64,000 nt of DNA from Escallonia rubra (GCA_033065855.1 JAVXUO010001129.1:1-64000); one strand, 5' to 3'. Shown: positions 21,201 through 34,010, numbered from the stretch's first letter. Notes: a model not told the origin generated them from the letters alone. Numbers and translations are program-made.

Positions 21201-24200
21201 ACATCTGTGTATCCACTTTATATTTCATACAATTAAGCTTAGTCTTATATATATTAAGCTTATCATTTTCTTGATGACCACTGAGTGGTAATGCATTCAT
21301 GTCATTGATCTGCACCAGAAGCTTCTTATTGTAAATCGATTCTGGTTTGCAGCTATGCGCTGGACTCAAGCACATGCACAGTTTAGAGCCTCCATATGCA
21401 CATAATGATGTCAAACCTGGAAATGTCCTTCTAACGCATAGAAAAGGGCAGCCACCTCTTGCAATTTTGATGGATTTTGGAAGTGCTCGTTCTGCAAGGA
21501 AGCAAATTCGTTCTCGTTCTGAGGCGCTACAACTCCAGGTACTCACCAATTTTTTACTATTCCTTCTGCTGGCCTTCCTTTCTCCAAAATATATCTGCTG
21601 GCTTATATTTAGTCTCCGCTTCTGACCTTGACAACTTGGAAAGAGGCGTAATTTGAGCAAGCCTCGTATGCAGTGCGTTCACTGACTTGGTTTTATCGAA
21701 CTTCATATGTTGTGTTTGGCTGAAGATTGACTCTGGTGCTTAGCAGTTTTACTCCAGATTGCTGGGTTCTTAATTTTAGATTAAGATTGACTTGGCTTTA
21801 TTATTGGACTTCAAGAGACTTGTAGAGGCAGAGTGTGATGTGGATGATTGGAACTTCAAGAAATGACAGAGACACATACGGACAGAGGCAACAGCTAATG
21901 AGTACAATTTATCCGCTACTTGTATCATATGTGATGCTGACCAATTATATAACACAGTAAAGAGCAATCTAGTTTAGTTGCTACGAGGACAAAGAAAAAG
22001 GCCGAAGTGGATTGTTTTGTGTGGTAAGCAATATCTTAGTAAAAAAGAAGCCCCGAAATAACTAATTCATTGCCCTAGGCGACACCCTTAAGCTAGGGTG
22101 AAAATGCCTTAAGGAGTAAAAGGAAGCTCAATCTCCTTAAAAGCATGTCTATACCTTTCGCTCCGTTTTGACCAAATCATACACACAAGAGTCATGGCCC
22201 CTTTAATAGCTCTCCATGGAAATGATACCTCAGACAACCACTCAAATATAAGTAAAGGATTGGGCTGGGAACTTCGTGGTCCTATTCTGCTCCACTTGAA
22301 AGTATCATCCATTGGAGGAGGTAAACCCACCCCACTCACTCATGTGCTATGAAGCACGGACACCTCTTATTGGTCGAGGTATTGTGTTCGGCACTTACCT
22401 ACCGGAACTTAACCGAAACCTCCAGACCTGTTGGACACCTATTGCACGTGTTCAAATTTTTTGTTATTTTCTATAATTATCAGACATCGTGCCGGGCACT
22501 TCATGAAGAAGTTTGGACATGTATGGGGCTGAAATGAAATATTTAAAACTTATTACGGGTGTTTGGGATAAAATATTAGGAAAAGGTTGGGGCTCTTCCA
22601 AACCCTAAAATATTGTCATATCGTATTTCCCTTCCTTTGTTCACATTAGTTGCTAATCGAGACGAAGACGAAGGAGACACATAATATCGCGTACTTCTCT
22701 TTCTCTCTCTCTCTAATAGACTATTGCTTTTGTTTCTTATATATATTTTTTTCTCTTACTTCTCTATTGTTTCCTTTCTCTACCTGTTTTTCTTTGTAAC
22801 TAAGAATAAAGAGAACAACTTTTGTAGTTCCTTCCCAATCAACTTCTTCAATTGCTAAATGCTTTCCTTTCTTCACTATTATTGAAATTGATGGTGAAAT
22901 TTGGTTCTTACATGATTTTGAAAATCGATTTAAGTGATGCTAGTACTTTTGCTGTAAGTTCAGCTACGACAAATGACCCAGGTAAACCTTTGTGGAGATT
23001 TGTAACCGAGTGTAGCAAGGCTGCAGAAGACGGAGGAAACTTGACTTGGGGGAGCGAATTTTAGAGGTGGATTGCGCTTGAAACGTAGTAAACGCTACTA
23101 TATAAGAAGAATATGTAAAAGATTCAGCGGTGTCTCGCGGAGTCCAAAATTTGGCTTTTGGGAAATTGCTGTGTCAGATGTCCCTTTTTTGTGTCGGTGT
23201 CGGATGCGGATTCCATGTCCGTGCTACGTAGCTCATGTTTAGAGTAATTTTCAATCTTGAAAATTCAGTTGAACCCCATGATGAATTAAACTGGATTTTT
23301 TATTTTTCATATATCCCCCAAGTTTATTCAAATTGGTTCCTTATATTTTAAGTACCAGTCTTCTTTTACTCTGTAGTGATTCTTTAGAGTGTGTTTGGAA
23401 CCATGGAATTGCTGGGATTTCATTTCAAATCCTAAATTTGTGTTGTTTGGAACATTAAAAAATTGAATTGGAATTGGATTTGACTGGATTTGTTTCTATA
23501 GTGTGAAATCCAATGAAAAATGGTTGGATTTCATGGGATTTGGATTTACTTGAATTAAAAATAATTATTTACCTATCTTACCCTTTTCTGGATCTCTCAA
23601 AAAATGAACCTACCACCATTGTCTTCATTGCCGCTACCGCCACCACTTTTAAAACCACTACCGCTGCTGCCACCATTCCTGCTACCATTACCACCGTCTC
23701 CACCACTAGTGCCACCACCACTACCACCGCCACCACTACTGCCATCACCACTACTGCCACTGCCCCTATTATTGTCGCCACCGTCGCAACCACTACTGTC
23801 ACCATCGCCACTGCCACTACCACCACCACCACAACTGCCACCACCACAACTGCCACCACCGCCACCACTATTGCCACCACCGCCACCACCACAACTGTCA
23901 TCACTACCACTGCCATCACTACTGCCACCACCACCACCACCACCACGACTGTCGCCACCACTGCCACCAGCACTGCCGCCACCACCACTACTGCCACCAC
24001 CACCACTGCCACCACCGCCGCTGCCACTACTGCCACCACCACTACCACCGCTGCTAGCACTGCAACCACCACTACTGCCACCACCCCCACCACCACCGTC
24101 GCCACCGTTACCACCGCCCTCACCGTCATTGCCACCACTACCACCGCCGCCGCCACTACCACCGCCGCCGCCACTACCACCACTATTGCCACCCACCACC

Positions 24201-27200
24201 ACCACTACTGCCACCATTACCACCACCCACGCTGCCACTACCACCCCCATTGTCACCACTGCCACCACTATTGCCACCGACGTCACTTCTCCACCACCAG
24301 TTATACCTCAATACTACCACCACCACCATCATTACCATCACTTGACCACCACACCACTTCCATCGTCGATGCCATTACCCCATGTGGTGCTGCCACCACC
24401 ACCACCATTTGGTGGCATTAGCACACTTGAAACCACTTGCCGTAGTTCGTTTTTCATCGTAAGTCAATGATATAATTGTTCAAAAATTTATTACCTTTCT
24501 ATTTCCTTTGTTCTGCAAAGACAAACTAGGAATTATGTGATTTGAATTCCTTTTTGTTCCAAACAAGAAAAAGTGAATTGAATTCCAAATCCAATTCCAA
24601 ATTTGAAATCCAAATCCTAAAAGAATTGGTTCCAAACAGACCGTTAGTGACCATATTTGTTGTTTCAAGCATATCCTCGTCCATGCAAAAGCTTACATGA
24701 CACCTCTTAAACTGCCCTATTGGATTGTCTATTGTTCTTATGGTTGGTTGTTTGGATTGGTCATGTAGGAATGGGCAGCAGAGCACTGTTCGGCACCTTT
24801 CCGAGCTCCTGAATTGTGGGATTGCCCAAGCCATTCAGACATTGATGAAAGAACTGATATCTGGTCATTAGGTTGCACTTTATTTGCAATAATGTAAGCC
24901 CCTCTCCCTTCTGTTTCCTAAATCACGAGATTTGTTAATGCATTTACGAGTGCATTTTTCATTCTCGTGTGTCATTTTTTGGTCTTGCATAATTTGAAAT
25001 TAACCATCTAGAATGTCATTTTTTGGAGCTTCTAGTGGAACGGGCTAGTCATCTTCACTCAAGCTACTATAAGGATTTGCGGTCAATTTTGTTGCCGAAG
25101 CATTTGTAGTTGTTGATACTGGTATCATTTGGGGTTGTTTTAGAGAGAGAAGAGAACAGTTTCTCTTGCACTGGTGCCTAGTCTTGGACGGCTTAATCAT
25201 GTCTGTTTCAGGTTTCCGGTGTCTGTTTTCCATTTAAATTCCCTTTGTGAAAACACCAAATGTTTTGTTTTCTTCCTAAACTTTATTCGCCAACTCATTA
25301 AAACTACATCAATTACCTCTTTTGAATTTATATCCCGCATCTTGGCATTAAACTGTTGGAAGTTAGTAACAACATAGAGGTTTTTGATATTGTCAAAGTG
25401 TTGGTTAATTAAATTTCATTACTTTTTATATTTTTTGAAATCTGTCCCACACCGCCTTCTATTTCTCTTTTACGGTTATGCCAAAAATTTATTTTCTCAG
25501 AACACTAGGCACTGAATAGTATTCAGCAACTATTGCAATTTTTTTTTTCTTTCACCCGATTCATTTTGGATAAAAAACTGTTGGAAAATGGTATCCAAAC
25601 AAAAGTTGAAATAAGTTTTATGATTTCTGTTTATTTTTAAAATGAACGTGTCACTGCCTTTGATTTCTCTTCTGCAGTTTGGTAGAGGCATTAGTAACTG
25701 TATATACCTTCCTCTTTTTTGACTTCTTGATGGATATTGGATAACTTGATCCAAGGGATGGTTGCAATTACTAGGGATTTAATTGATGAATGACTGGATG
25801 ATCACAAACACCAAGATTATGAGCTCTCCTGCATAATTTCCCCCCTTTGCCTGCCTATCTTCTTGTTTTGCTCTTGTAATTTGTTTTTGCATGCATTTTC
25901 TTTTTCCCCACCTCAGTCTCTACATGCAATTTGGGGTAGTCCATAACCTAAGAGGGGTTAAGGGCAGATAAATTGATCATGTCAACAGTGTCAGAATCAA
26001 AGTTGCAAAGGGGATTCAGTGGATGCAATAACAGATTGATGGTAATGGATGGATATGTATCTGCCGATGTCGTAAAGCCTTTTAGCTTGTGCAGTATCCC
26101 CATTAAAGTTGACTGAGTAGTGGCAAATTGTTCCAATTGAATTTTGCTGTGGAAAGTTGCAGACAAAGGGTTTGTGTTGGTAACATACATCCAATTTTCC
26201 TTAGTTATCAAATTTAAGGGGGATGTTGAAAAAACTTGGTACATCAGAAACCAGCATGGATAATATGGTAAACTCAGGAATTTAAGTGCAATAAGCCTCT
26301 TTGCTATGGTAGTGGAACCTATGAGGCCAACAATGTCTTCACGTTTTCTCAGACGCTCTTTGATAAACACATTGAGTTAGTAGGCAGTTGCTCATCTGGC
26401 AGCCATTAGCATGCATGTAGATCCATATGTTTGTGTGTATGCATGCATGCTAAAGCATGGACATAATAGCAATTCCTTGTGCAATTTGCTTTCACATTTT
26501 CGTATAGCAAATCAGAAACACTTCATTTATAAATGAAAAACACGCTTTTGAGTTGGACCTGAAGGTGTTTTTGTACTTGTTTGGTAATGTTTTTGTTCTT
26601 TTTTTTTTCCTCAAAGGAAACTAAAACATCTAGTCTATTTTTTGAAGAGATTTCTTTTGAAACGAGTTTGGTCGCTCCTTTTATTTCCTTATTTCTTCTT
26701 CCACTCCTTCCCCATCACAATTATCCACCAGCTACCCCCCACCATCTTCCACACTCATCACCATGTTCGCCTTACCATCTTCCACCGCCCACCATCTTCA
26801 ACGTACCATCTTCCACATTCATCACCCTCCTCCATCTCATCCAGCACTGCTTACCATTTCCACTGCTTTCATCACCGTCATCAACCAGCATTAGAGATTT
26901 ACCATCATTCACCGCCCACCATCGATTTGCTCACAAGTTCTGATCAACACATCTAAACCAACATAGTATGATTTGTCACCGGATTTGTGCTACCTAGAAC
27001 ATTATACCTCCATTACTGGTCTCCATTATCATCACCATAACAAAACATACAAATCCATGACCAGCAAAAGGCTCTGGTTACAGCAATTGATTTTGATTTC
27101 ATATTTGATCGATTCGGGTTATGGAATATAGGGTTTGATTTTAAAGTGACTTTTAATATGAATTCTGATGGTGGTTCAATATTACAAAATCTTGTCCTCT

Positions 27201-27998
27201 GTTGCTGTCAGCAAATCTTCAAAGTCCTCTCTCTAATTGTTTTGCGGAGATGGAGAAAGTCGTGTTACGAGTTCAGAAGGCTGAGAAGACGTCCTTGAAG
27301 AGCTGGTGAAAGAAGTAATTACTGCAAAACCTGCTACCGTTGCTATACCAGAAAATTGAGAACTCACAAAGAAACAGAATGGAAGCAACAATTTGAGGTT
27401 TTCAATTTTTGGCCATACATGGAAACTTATTCCCATAACTAATAAACGAAATTGGCAACTAAATTAGTCTTTTTGTTTTTATGTTTCTTTTTACTGGAAA
27501 GAAAACAAAACAAAGCCGGCCAAAGAGAAACGGTATTCGACGCCATAGTGTTAGATTCATGGCATCTCAACTGTAATTGCTATAATCATTACTTCCTCCA
27601 CTATTGTAACGTGATGTCGTCCTTTCTTGCTTTGCTTCGATGGTTGTATCCCTGAACTTGTGTATTTAGTTCAGAGAAAGATAGATTGGATCCTCAGTGC
27701 ATCGGTGAAAGGTTGACCCCTTTAGAGTATGTTTCTGACTATGAACTACTGTGCTTGTGGCTGCATTCTCAGGTATGGTGTATCTCCATTTGAGTATGCA
27801 CTCGGGGAGTCTGGAGGAAGCTTACAGTTAGCCATTGTAAATGCACAGATAAAATGGCCAGCTGGGCCTAATCCTCCATACCCAGAAGCTCTTCACCAGT
27901 TTGTGACATGGATGCTCCAGCCCCAATCTACGGTTCGACCTTGCATAGATGATATCATCATCCACGTTGACAAATTGATCGCAAAGTTCTCTCATTGA
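18277..27998 (+). CDS. STK16-like serine/threonine kinase (NAK family)
   Basis: Six exons with GT-AG junctions and consistent phases: 18277-18493, 19674-19816, 20885-21028, 21353-21538, 24769-24893 and 27773-27998; 1041 coding bases, 346 residues. The start MGCSFSG is an N-myristoylation/palmitoylation signal, as in mammalian STK16 (MPSK1), so Golgi or plasma-membrane association is likely. Kinase landmarks: glycine loop LGEGGFAYVF (residues 34-43), Lys in YAMKKV (80), alpha-C Glu in REEI (95), catalytic loop HNDVKPGN (185-192, HND in place of HRD), DFG (209-211), RAPEL (242-246) and DERTDIWSLGCTLF. The domain fills almost the whole protein, as expected. Intron 4 (3.2 kb) is swollen by a hAT remnant and a PIF-type element. 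A possible poly(A) signal AATAAA is at 28012, very close to the stop. No coding lesion is visible. Confidence 0.93.
22340..23240. mobile_element. hAT-like deletion derivative in kinase intron 4
   Basis: The left edge CATGTGCTATGAAGCACGGACAC and the inverse of the right edge (CATGTCCGTGCTACGTAGCTCATG) form an imperfect inverted repeat. Inside (22960-23062), the frame DPGKPLWRFVTECSKAAEDG then GGNLTW resembles the start of the BED zinc finger of hAT transposases, after which it breaks. It is probably a remnant of a hAT element retaining only the 5' end of its transposase. Exact borders and duplication were not established. Confidence 0.45.
23387..24643. mobile_element. PIF/Harbinger-type (Tourist-like) element in kinase intron 4
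   Basis: The ends GAGTGTGTTTGGAACCA and the inverse CGGTCTGTTTGGAACCA are flanked by TTA at 23384-23386 and 24644-24646. The GTGTTTGG terminus plus TTA duplication is typical of PIF/Harbinger MITEs. AT-rich arms (TGGAATTGGATTTGA-like) extend about 100 bases on each side. Most of the interior is a trinucleotide-type array, so the element carries no transposase. Confidence 0.65.
23597..24345 (+). repeat. (CCACYA)n-like array, almost G-free on the plus strand
   Basis: About 700 bases consist of CCACCA, CCACTG, CCACTA and CCGCCG triplets. Open frames exist in several frames on both strands (Thr/Ala-rich and Pro/Leu-rich on plus; Val/Ala- and Gly/Ser-rich on minus), the signature of a triplet repeat and not a gene. 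The minus strand is a dense series of GGTGG and GGCGG, so two-tetrad G-quadruplexes are plausible. Confidence 0.9.
24894..27772 (+). other. Kinase intron 5
   Basis: This 2.9-kb intron holds no recognised element. At 26690-26950 the plus strand is pyrimidine-rich with CACCATCTTCCA repeats. A 140-codon minus frame at 26370-25948 (LHKLKGFTTSADTYPSI, NLLLHPLNPLCNFDSD) matches nothing I know and may be a captured gene scrap or chance. Confidence 0.4.
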
Positions 27999-29363
27999 GG
28001 TAATGGGAACCAATAAACTGTTGGATTAGAGCAGAGGTATACATCCCATATTCCAGCACGTTGCTAATTATTGTCAGCTACGATGTAGTCCTTCACTTTA
28101 TAGCGAACATGTAATAGGAAGAGCAGCATACATTCTTGTTATCATAATACAGATGGGCCGGGTTGGTTGTGGCGATCGTGCATTATTTAACGTTCATTAG
28201 CTTGTATACATTTTGAAATCAAGTATATCGTTTCTGTAATCTGAATGTCACGATATATTTTCGATGAGATTTTAAAGCAATTGTTGAGAGGTTTCTTCCA
28301 GTGCCCTACTTTTGGTCTCGTCCTTCATTTTCTCATGGACAAGTTAAGTTTTCCCCCTCAACGGTGGAAATATCTATTCCGAGACCTGATAAGATTTGAT
28401 GTGTGGAATTATCTATTGGGATGCACTAACATAATGGCGAAAAAAGTTCTATTGTGCATTATGTTAGTCCAGAATGCACTGTTTAGACAGGGTCCTCAAC
28501 TATCTATTTTCTTTCGTTGCCCTTGTTTTGGCTTGCATTTGGGTCCCTATTATGTTATTTGAAATTTTCTGCATTGTAAAGAGCCTGTTTTTGGATTGAT
28601 TTGGCATGGTCAAACATGATTTAATCTGGATTAGATCATATTGCTAGGTGTTTGGCAAATAATCAAAACTGATTTAATCAGTTTCAGAAGCCAAAAAATT
28701 GATTGAATCGTAATTCTAGAAATTGACGATTATGGTTTAACCACTTTTTCATAATTAGGTTGTACCAAGTAAAGTACTAGAGTATATCTACTAATTAGAA
28801 AGACCTTTAACACAGTTTCCTTCTCACTATTTTTGGTCTTTTTCTCGTATTGGAACTGTATTGAGTACATTTATCGAGAACACCAACCAGAGACTAAAGC
28901 TGATTTTGTTAAAAATAGCTTAAAGTCGTTTTAAAAAGTTGATTAAGATTTAATTAAAATTTTGCTCTTGAGAATCAATCCTAAACGAGTCATAAACATA
29001 GAGCAGTGGGAACCAAATGAAAGCCTGAAGACTTGAGTTTAAAAAATCTTATGGAAATTGAATTCTAGTAACCATGATAAGATCTTATGTCCATCTCAAA
29101 AGCATGCTCCAGAGAAAGATGAGCCCATCACCTACAAAAATATAGCCCAACCTAAGCTTAGTCGATATTGAACCTTATAAATTAACTAGTGGGTAACCAA
29201 TTGCAATATATACTTGAGTGAGGCAGCCGAAATACGGATGTATACTTAATGAATCCTGTAGAAGATCTTAAGAGGGTGATGACTTGGGTTTAAAGAGAAA
29301 ATTGTATGTGAAAAGTGATTACTATGATGGCGTGGGTTTAGTTCGGGACATGCAGTTGTTTAG
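27999..29363. other. 3' flank of the kinase gene and gene-free DNA
   Basis: The 3' UTR probably occupies the first few hundred bases. The remainder is AT-rich without supported genes. ORFs of up to 105 codons here show no motif or splice context. Confidence 0.4.
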
Positions 29364-30313
29364 GAATTGGATCCTCTGCTGTTGGGGGAATCTACAGCAG
29401 GGTGCTGTAGCACTAATCTAGTCCGTTCATTTCATATCCAAAGGACAGGATGATGCCACATCAGCTCATCCTTAGAAAACGAACCAAATGTCTGCGTCAG
29501 CAAACGGGTGAAAGACAATGCCGTCAACTCTCACGGGGCTGCATCTCCTTCTCCTCTCATCTGGCTCAACTATTCCAGATTATCCAGTGATTTGCAAAAA
29601 CAATACGAGAAACAATCACGTAAACAACATCCTTGGGAACCTAAATTGGAAAGAACTTCAGAACACCCACCACCCAAGTCTACCGTAATACTTATTACTG
29701 AAAAGATGGTTTACACAGTCGATGTCATATTACAATTGTAGATCTGAGATTTGGGGTTTCCCGTTGAAAGAGAAACTTGGGATCTACTTAATTTTTCGTT
29801 TTTTGATCCGGGTTTTGGAAGCATTTGCATGATCTTGGCTGTTACCTAGAGTGAGTAAGAAGAGAAAGGAAGAAGAACCCATTTCATAAGTTGAAGACAA
29901 ATCTGATTGTCTTGATTCATGGGTGATTTGTTCAAAACATCCTCAAATTTTGCTCTTACGAGTTTGTGGTAAGGAAGAGTGACTGTGATCCTGGTGGAAG
30001 AGTGAGAAAGTTGACCAACTTTCTTCCATCTCTCTCATGCTCCATCTCTCTCAGTCGAGTCGAGTGCATTTTGCTTCCTGCTTTTGGGGTAGATGGATGG
30101 TGATTGGTGTTGTAAGCAAGATAGGAGATGAAGGAAGAACCCATAAGCCATTTGCTATTTCTCACTCCGTTGCATTGAAAACATCAATTTTTAGCATCTT
30201 TGGTTTGGCCTTGTGACGTGGCATCTCTCTGGCCTTTGGATCTATTTCTACGGCTTAGATGAATCACAACACCCTTGCTGTAGATTCCCTCTACCGCAGG
30301 GGATCTGGATCCA
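29364..30313. mobile_element. Short non-autonomous MULE with exact 9-bp duplication
   Basis: The left end GAATTGGATCCTCTGCTG and right end (inverse TGGATCCAGATCCCCTGCGG) continue as inverted homology: GGGAATCTACAGCA, GATCCAAAGGMCAG, GATGCCACRTCA. The duplication GTTGTTTAG lies at 29355-29363 and 30314-30322. The interior (29480-30180) has no recognised product; the minus frame at 30165-29956 is unassigned. Confidence 0.75.
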
Positions 30314-31558
30314 GTTGTTTAGAGAACCTCGGGGAGATGACATATCTAATCCTGACACCTATTGTGACGCTCCTTTTCATTTTGTTCATTGCCATTAAGC
30401 ACATTAAAGGTAAATACTCTAGGTTTTTTCTTCTTTCTTTTTATTTTGAACCGTCAATTCCACTCAACAACAGACCGAGGTCCAATTAGAAGAACACTGA
30501 CAAATGTTTGGCTGTGTAAATTGCAAGGGCCAACATGGCCTCAGAGGAAGTGCAGGATGCCACGTCAAATCGCGGCAAGGTGGAAATGATGCATTGATGC
30601 ATCATATCTAAGGGCCTCATATGTCGACATTTACGTGACTGTCGTTGCTCAAATTTTTGTCTAGCGATGTTGAAATCGTATTGCAAATCTCAGACCATAC
30701 CACCCGGAGTGGAGGTCCAGAAATCGAGATGAAGCAGGTTCCAGATGGTAGTAAGTATAGGGTTGGAGACGTTTTAATCTATGTGGGGGATGGAGGGTGG
30801 TGGTTGTGAGGGGAAGCGAAGAACTGGGGTGCCGAGGGCGGAACGAGAAAATAAGAGAGAGGGAAAGGGGAGGGCGTAAATAAATGTAAAACTGCTACCT
30901 CAAATTTCTTATGCGAAGTAGAGGTGTTGGAAAAGGCAAAATGCACCAAGCATTATTATCTTCAAGTTATGCAGTGAATATGAAATGATTGACAAATTAG
31001 TAGATTGCTAATTTATATGGATTATAAGTTCAAGTAAAGATAGAGAGAGCATACACAAGGCAATTATTCTCGCGACATGATCGTTTGCCTACGTTTGCGC
31101 CCATGCTACTTGCTTCTGGAGCACCCAAGCCACTAGTACGCGATCTTCTTCGGGGCGAAGATAACCTCACAGTACATCGACGACTTGAAGTGAGTTCAAA
31201 CAAACAACAGACCTCCCAAGTTTTACACGGCAACAAAAACATGAGTTCTTGAGGACACATGCCAGATACAATCGTGGTGACACATGCACCAGCCTTGGTG
31301 TCACAAGCACCAATTAACACTTGAGTAGATTTACAAGAGTCGAGTGTATTTTATCAAAATAATGCTTAACTTTCCTTTTTGACTTCTTTTTTCAACCGAG
31401 TGTGAAAGAAGTTTTTGTATAGTTCTCTAAGGAAAAGCTACCCGTTAAAATACAGCCACTGGAAACTAGCTATAAGAGAAGTAGCTGCTACAAATAGTTT
31501 ATGAAAGTAGCCGGTTGGAAACTATTGTTATTGAAAACCAGTTATTTGGTCTAAAATA
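30314..31558. other. Gene-free intergenic DNA
   Basis: I see no supported gene, RNA or complete element. A GA/GG-rich stretch lies at 30770-30880. A minus frame at 31320-31030 (SSPRRRSRTSGLGAPEASS) has coding-like composition but no known match and no splice partner. Confidence 0.35.
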
Positions 31559-31560
31559 TA

Positions 31561-31748
31561 ATCCCTCCATCCCAAAAAAAATAAAAAAATAAATTCCATC
31601 ATATTTCCTCTTTGGGTTGTCCAAAAAAAATAAAAAATTAATCACTTTTCAAATTAAGAAAGATTCTTTAGGTATTTTTTCATATCTATTCTTTTTACAC
31701 TTTTCTTATTCTATTTCTCTCTTCATATTTAATCTTCCGCTAACCCAT

Positions 31749-31780
<32 letters not shown>

Positions 31781-31874
31781 GCTCGGGATAGAACTGAAAA
31801 ACATAAAATAGATGACTAAGTTTCTTAATATACGTGCAAGTCAAATGTGATCAATTATTGTGGGACGGAGAGAG
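31561..31874. mobile_element. Stowaway (Tc1/mariner) MITE
   Basis: The left end ATCCCTCCATCCCA and the right end TGGGACGGAGAGAGT match the Stowaway consensus CTCCCTCCGTCCCA and its inverse. TA dinucleotides flank at 31559-31560 and 31875-31876. The interior is AT-rich with a (TC)n run near 31755-31785. Confidence 0.75.
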
Positions 31875-32686
31875 TATGAGAAAATATTTTCCAAGTAACG
31901 CTATGGTTTAAGGTGAAGGGAACTTTCTTAAAGTCAATATGTGGCTAGCCATTCCTTTTCATTTTATGTTCTGAAGTGCTTTTTATTGCTTTAGTTCATG
32001 CTGAAAATCAAGGACAATTTTCATGCATTAAAGCTGGAGTGTCATCCCCTTCTATCTCGCACTTGGTGTATGCTGATGATGTTTATTTGTTCCTCAGTCT
32101 GGAAAAGAATTTTGATACTGATGTCAAGGAACTGCATCGGATTTTGGACTTTCATTGTGTCCTCTCTCGATAATGCATTAATTGGTCTAAATTCAGCTTA
32201 ATTGTGAGCCCTAATGCCTCTTCTGGTTAAAGAGCTCAGATTGAGCAAGATCTTGCTTTTGAAATCCATTCTGGCATTGACAAGTATCTGGGAATACAGG
32301 TTGATGTTGTAGCTAAATGGAAATCAATCTTTACTGGTATCTGCCACCGTGTTCAAGATAGGTGTGCCCATTGGATAGGTTTGCTTTTAAACAAGGCTGG
32401 TCGAGCAACTCTCATACAATATGTTCTCTCTTCGCTTCTTTCCCATTATATGTCGGTCTGTAGATTCCCAATCTGTATTTGTCGGCAGCTATACCAAATC
32501 CTTGCACGTTTTTGATGGTTAGGTGGGCCTTCTCACAATCCAACCATTGGATAGCATGGCTGACTTTATGTCAGCCTAAAGGTTTAGGAGGGTTGGGCTT
32601 TCATAGCTTTTGCTCCTTCAATGAAGCCTTGCTAGCAAAACAAGCGTGAAAAATATGGTCGATGCTTGATGGTTTAATTACATAAG

Positions 32687-34010
32687 TGAAACCAAAAAGA
32701 TAATCCTAGAGAGAGGGGGGGGGGGGGGTGAATAGGGTTTTAAGACTACTTTAAAAATTAACAAGTAAATACTACAAACTTAGAGAAGATATGAATAACG
32801 CTTAAAAGGCTACAAACAACAAACCTCAAACACAATAACTCAAATAAGCAAACTAACCAATCTCAACACAAGTATAAAACGATAATGTAAAGAGAGAAGG
32901 GTTAAAAGATACTTGACAAGGAGATTTAAATGGTTCGGCTTGAAATACGCTCAAGCCTACGTCCACCCCTTCAAGGAAGTCCCTTGAAAGGCTCTAGAAT
33001 CCACTAGTATGATCTTTCTTACGGGTCAAGATCGAACCTCTTACAATCCCTTGATGCTATGCCCACATCAAGAACAAGCTTTGACAATCCCAAAGCTCCA
33101 AAGCTTGACAACCCCAAGCTTTGATACAAGAAACTTTAGATGAAGAATTGTGTACAAATATTCACTCTCAAGAAGTAGATGTGTACAAGTTTAAGCTCTA
33201 GAACAAGAGAGATGAGTGTATGATGACTTATGGAAGTGTATATCTCTCAAATGTAAGCTCACAATAAATGCTCTCTTGAAATGGATGAGAAAATAATGAA
33301 AACCAAGAGAGATTGAACAATTGCTTTGATATTTGAGAATATGAAAGATAAGAGAGCTTTGAATGCAATTGATGAATCAAAACTATGCCCAAGATGAGTA
33401 TTTATAGAGTTGGGAATAAATATGACCGTTTGGAGTTAGGTGGAGCATTAAATGCGCCAAACGGTAAATACAGTCGACTGTAATGTGCCATTCCAGTCGA
33501 CTGTATTCCCAAAGTAGCCGTTGGAAATTCAAAATTTCCAACTTGCAGTCGACTGTAATCCAATGCAGTCGATGGTAATAGGCTACTGGAAGTATTGCAG
33601 TCGACTGCATTGGAATGCAGTCGACTGTAATACCTCACTGCCCAACTTGCAGTCGACTGCATTCCAGAAAATGTAGTTTCCTTGTTTTTAAAGAATGAAA
33701 AACTTTTATACATGCAAGGGAAACCTATGGGCAAGTTCTAAGTATACAGTCATCATTACGATCATCTCTCTATGTCTAGTTTACAAAGAGGGAAATAAAA
33801 GCATTGTAAAATTCAATCGACGAATTCCTTCTTTGATGCGTTCCGTTGAGAGTCTTTGAACGTGTTGCTCGTCTAATAGTGCGTTTGCATGAGTATGAGA
33901 TTGTACCTATTGCTTCATCAACTCAATGCAAGTTAAGACAACATAATCATTAATGTTAGTTATCATCAAAATCAAATATAATCCTAGGTTAAATAACCGT
34001 AGGGTTAACA
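32687..34010. mobile_element. Solo LTR (1324 bp) with 5-bp duplication
   Basis: It starts TGAAACC, ends GGTTAACA (TG...CA), and is flanked by ATAAG at 32682-32686 and 34011-34015. The LINE protein continues on both sides, which fixes the borders independently. It contains a poly-G run in a GTGAATAGGG context near 32720-32740 and a cluster of CAGTCGACTG palindromes. It has no internal retroelement genes, so it arose by recombination between two LTRs. Confidence 0.85.
33472..33662. repeat. Seven CAGTCGACTG palindromes in the solo LTR
   Basis: CAGTCGACTG (one copy CAGTCGATGG) recurs seven times within 190 bases, at about 33472, 33493, 33545, 33565, 33598, 33617 and 33648, usually followed by TAAT or CATT. 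The regular 10-bp palindrome with variable spacing looks like a regulatory-protein binding array in the LTR promoter zone. The role is inferred. Confidence 0.75.

Noticed and set aside
23513..24470. ORFs of 200-300 codons (Thr/Ala-rich, Pro/Leu-rich, Val/Ala-rich, Gly/Ser-rich)
   Set aside because: The triplet repeat leaves several frames open at once, on both strands. It lies inside an intron and a transposon.
26397..26460. ATGCATGC-rich stretch as a possible regulatory array
   Set aside because: It is too short and degenerate to distinguish from simple-sequence DNA in the intron.
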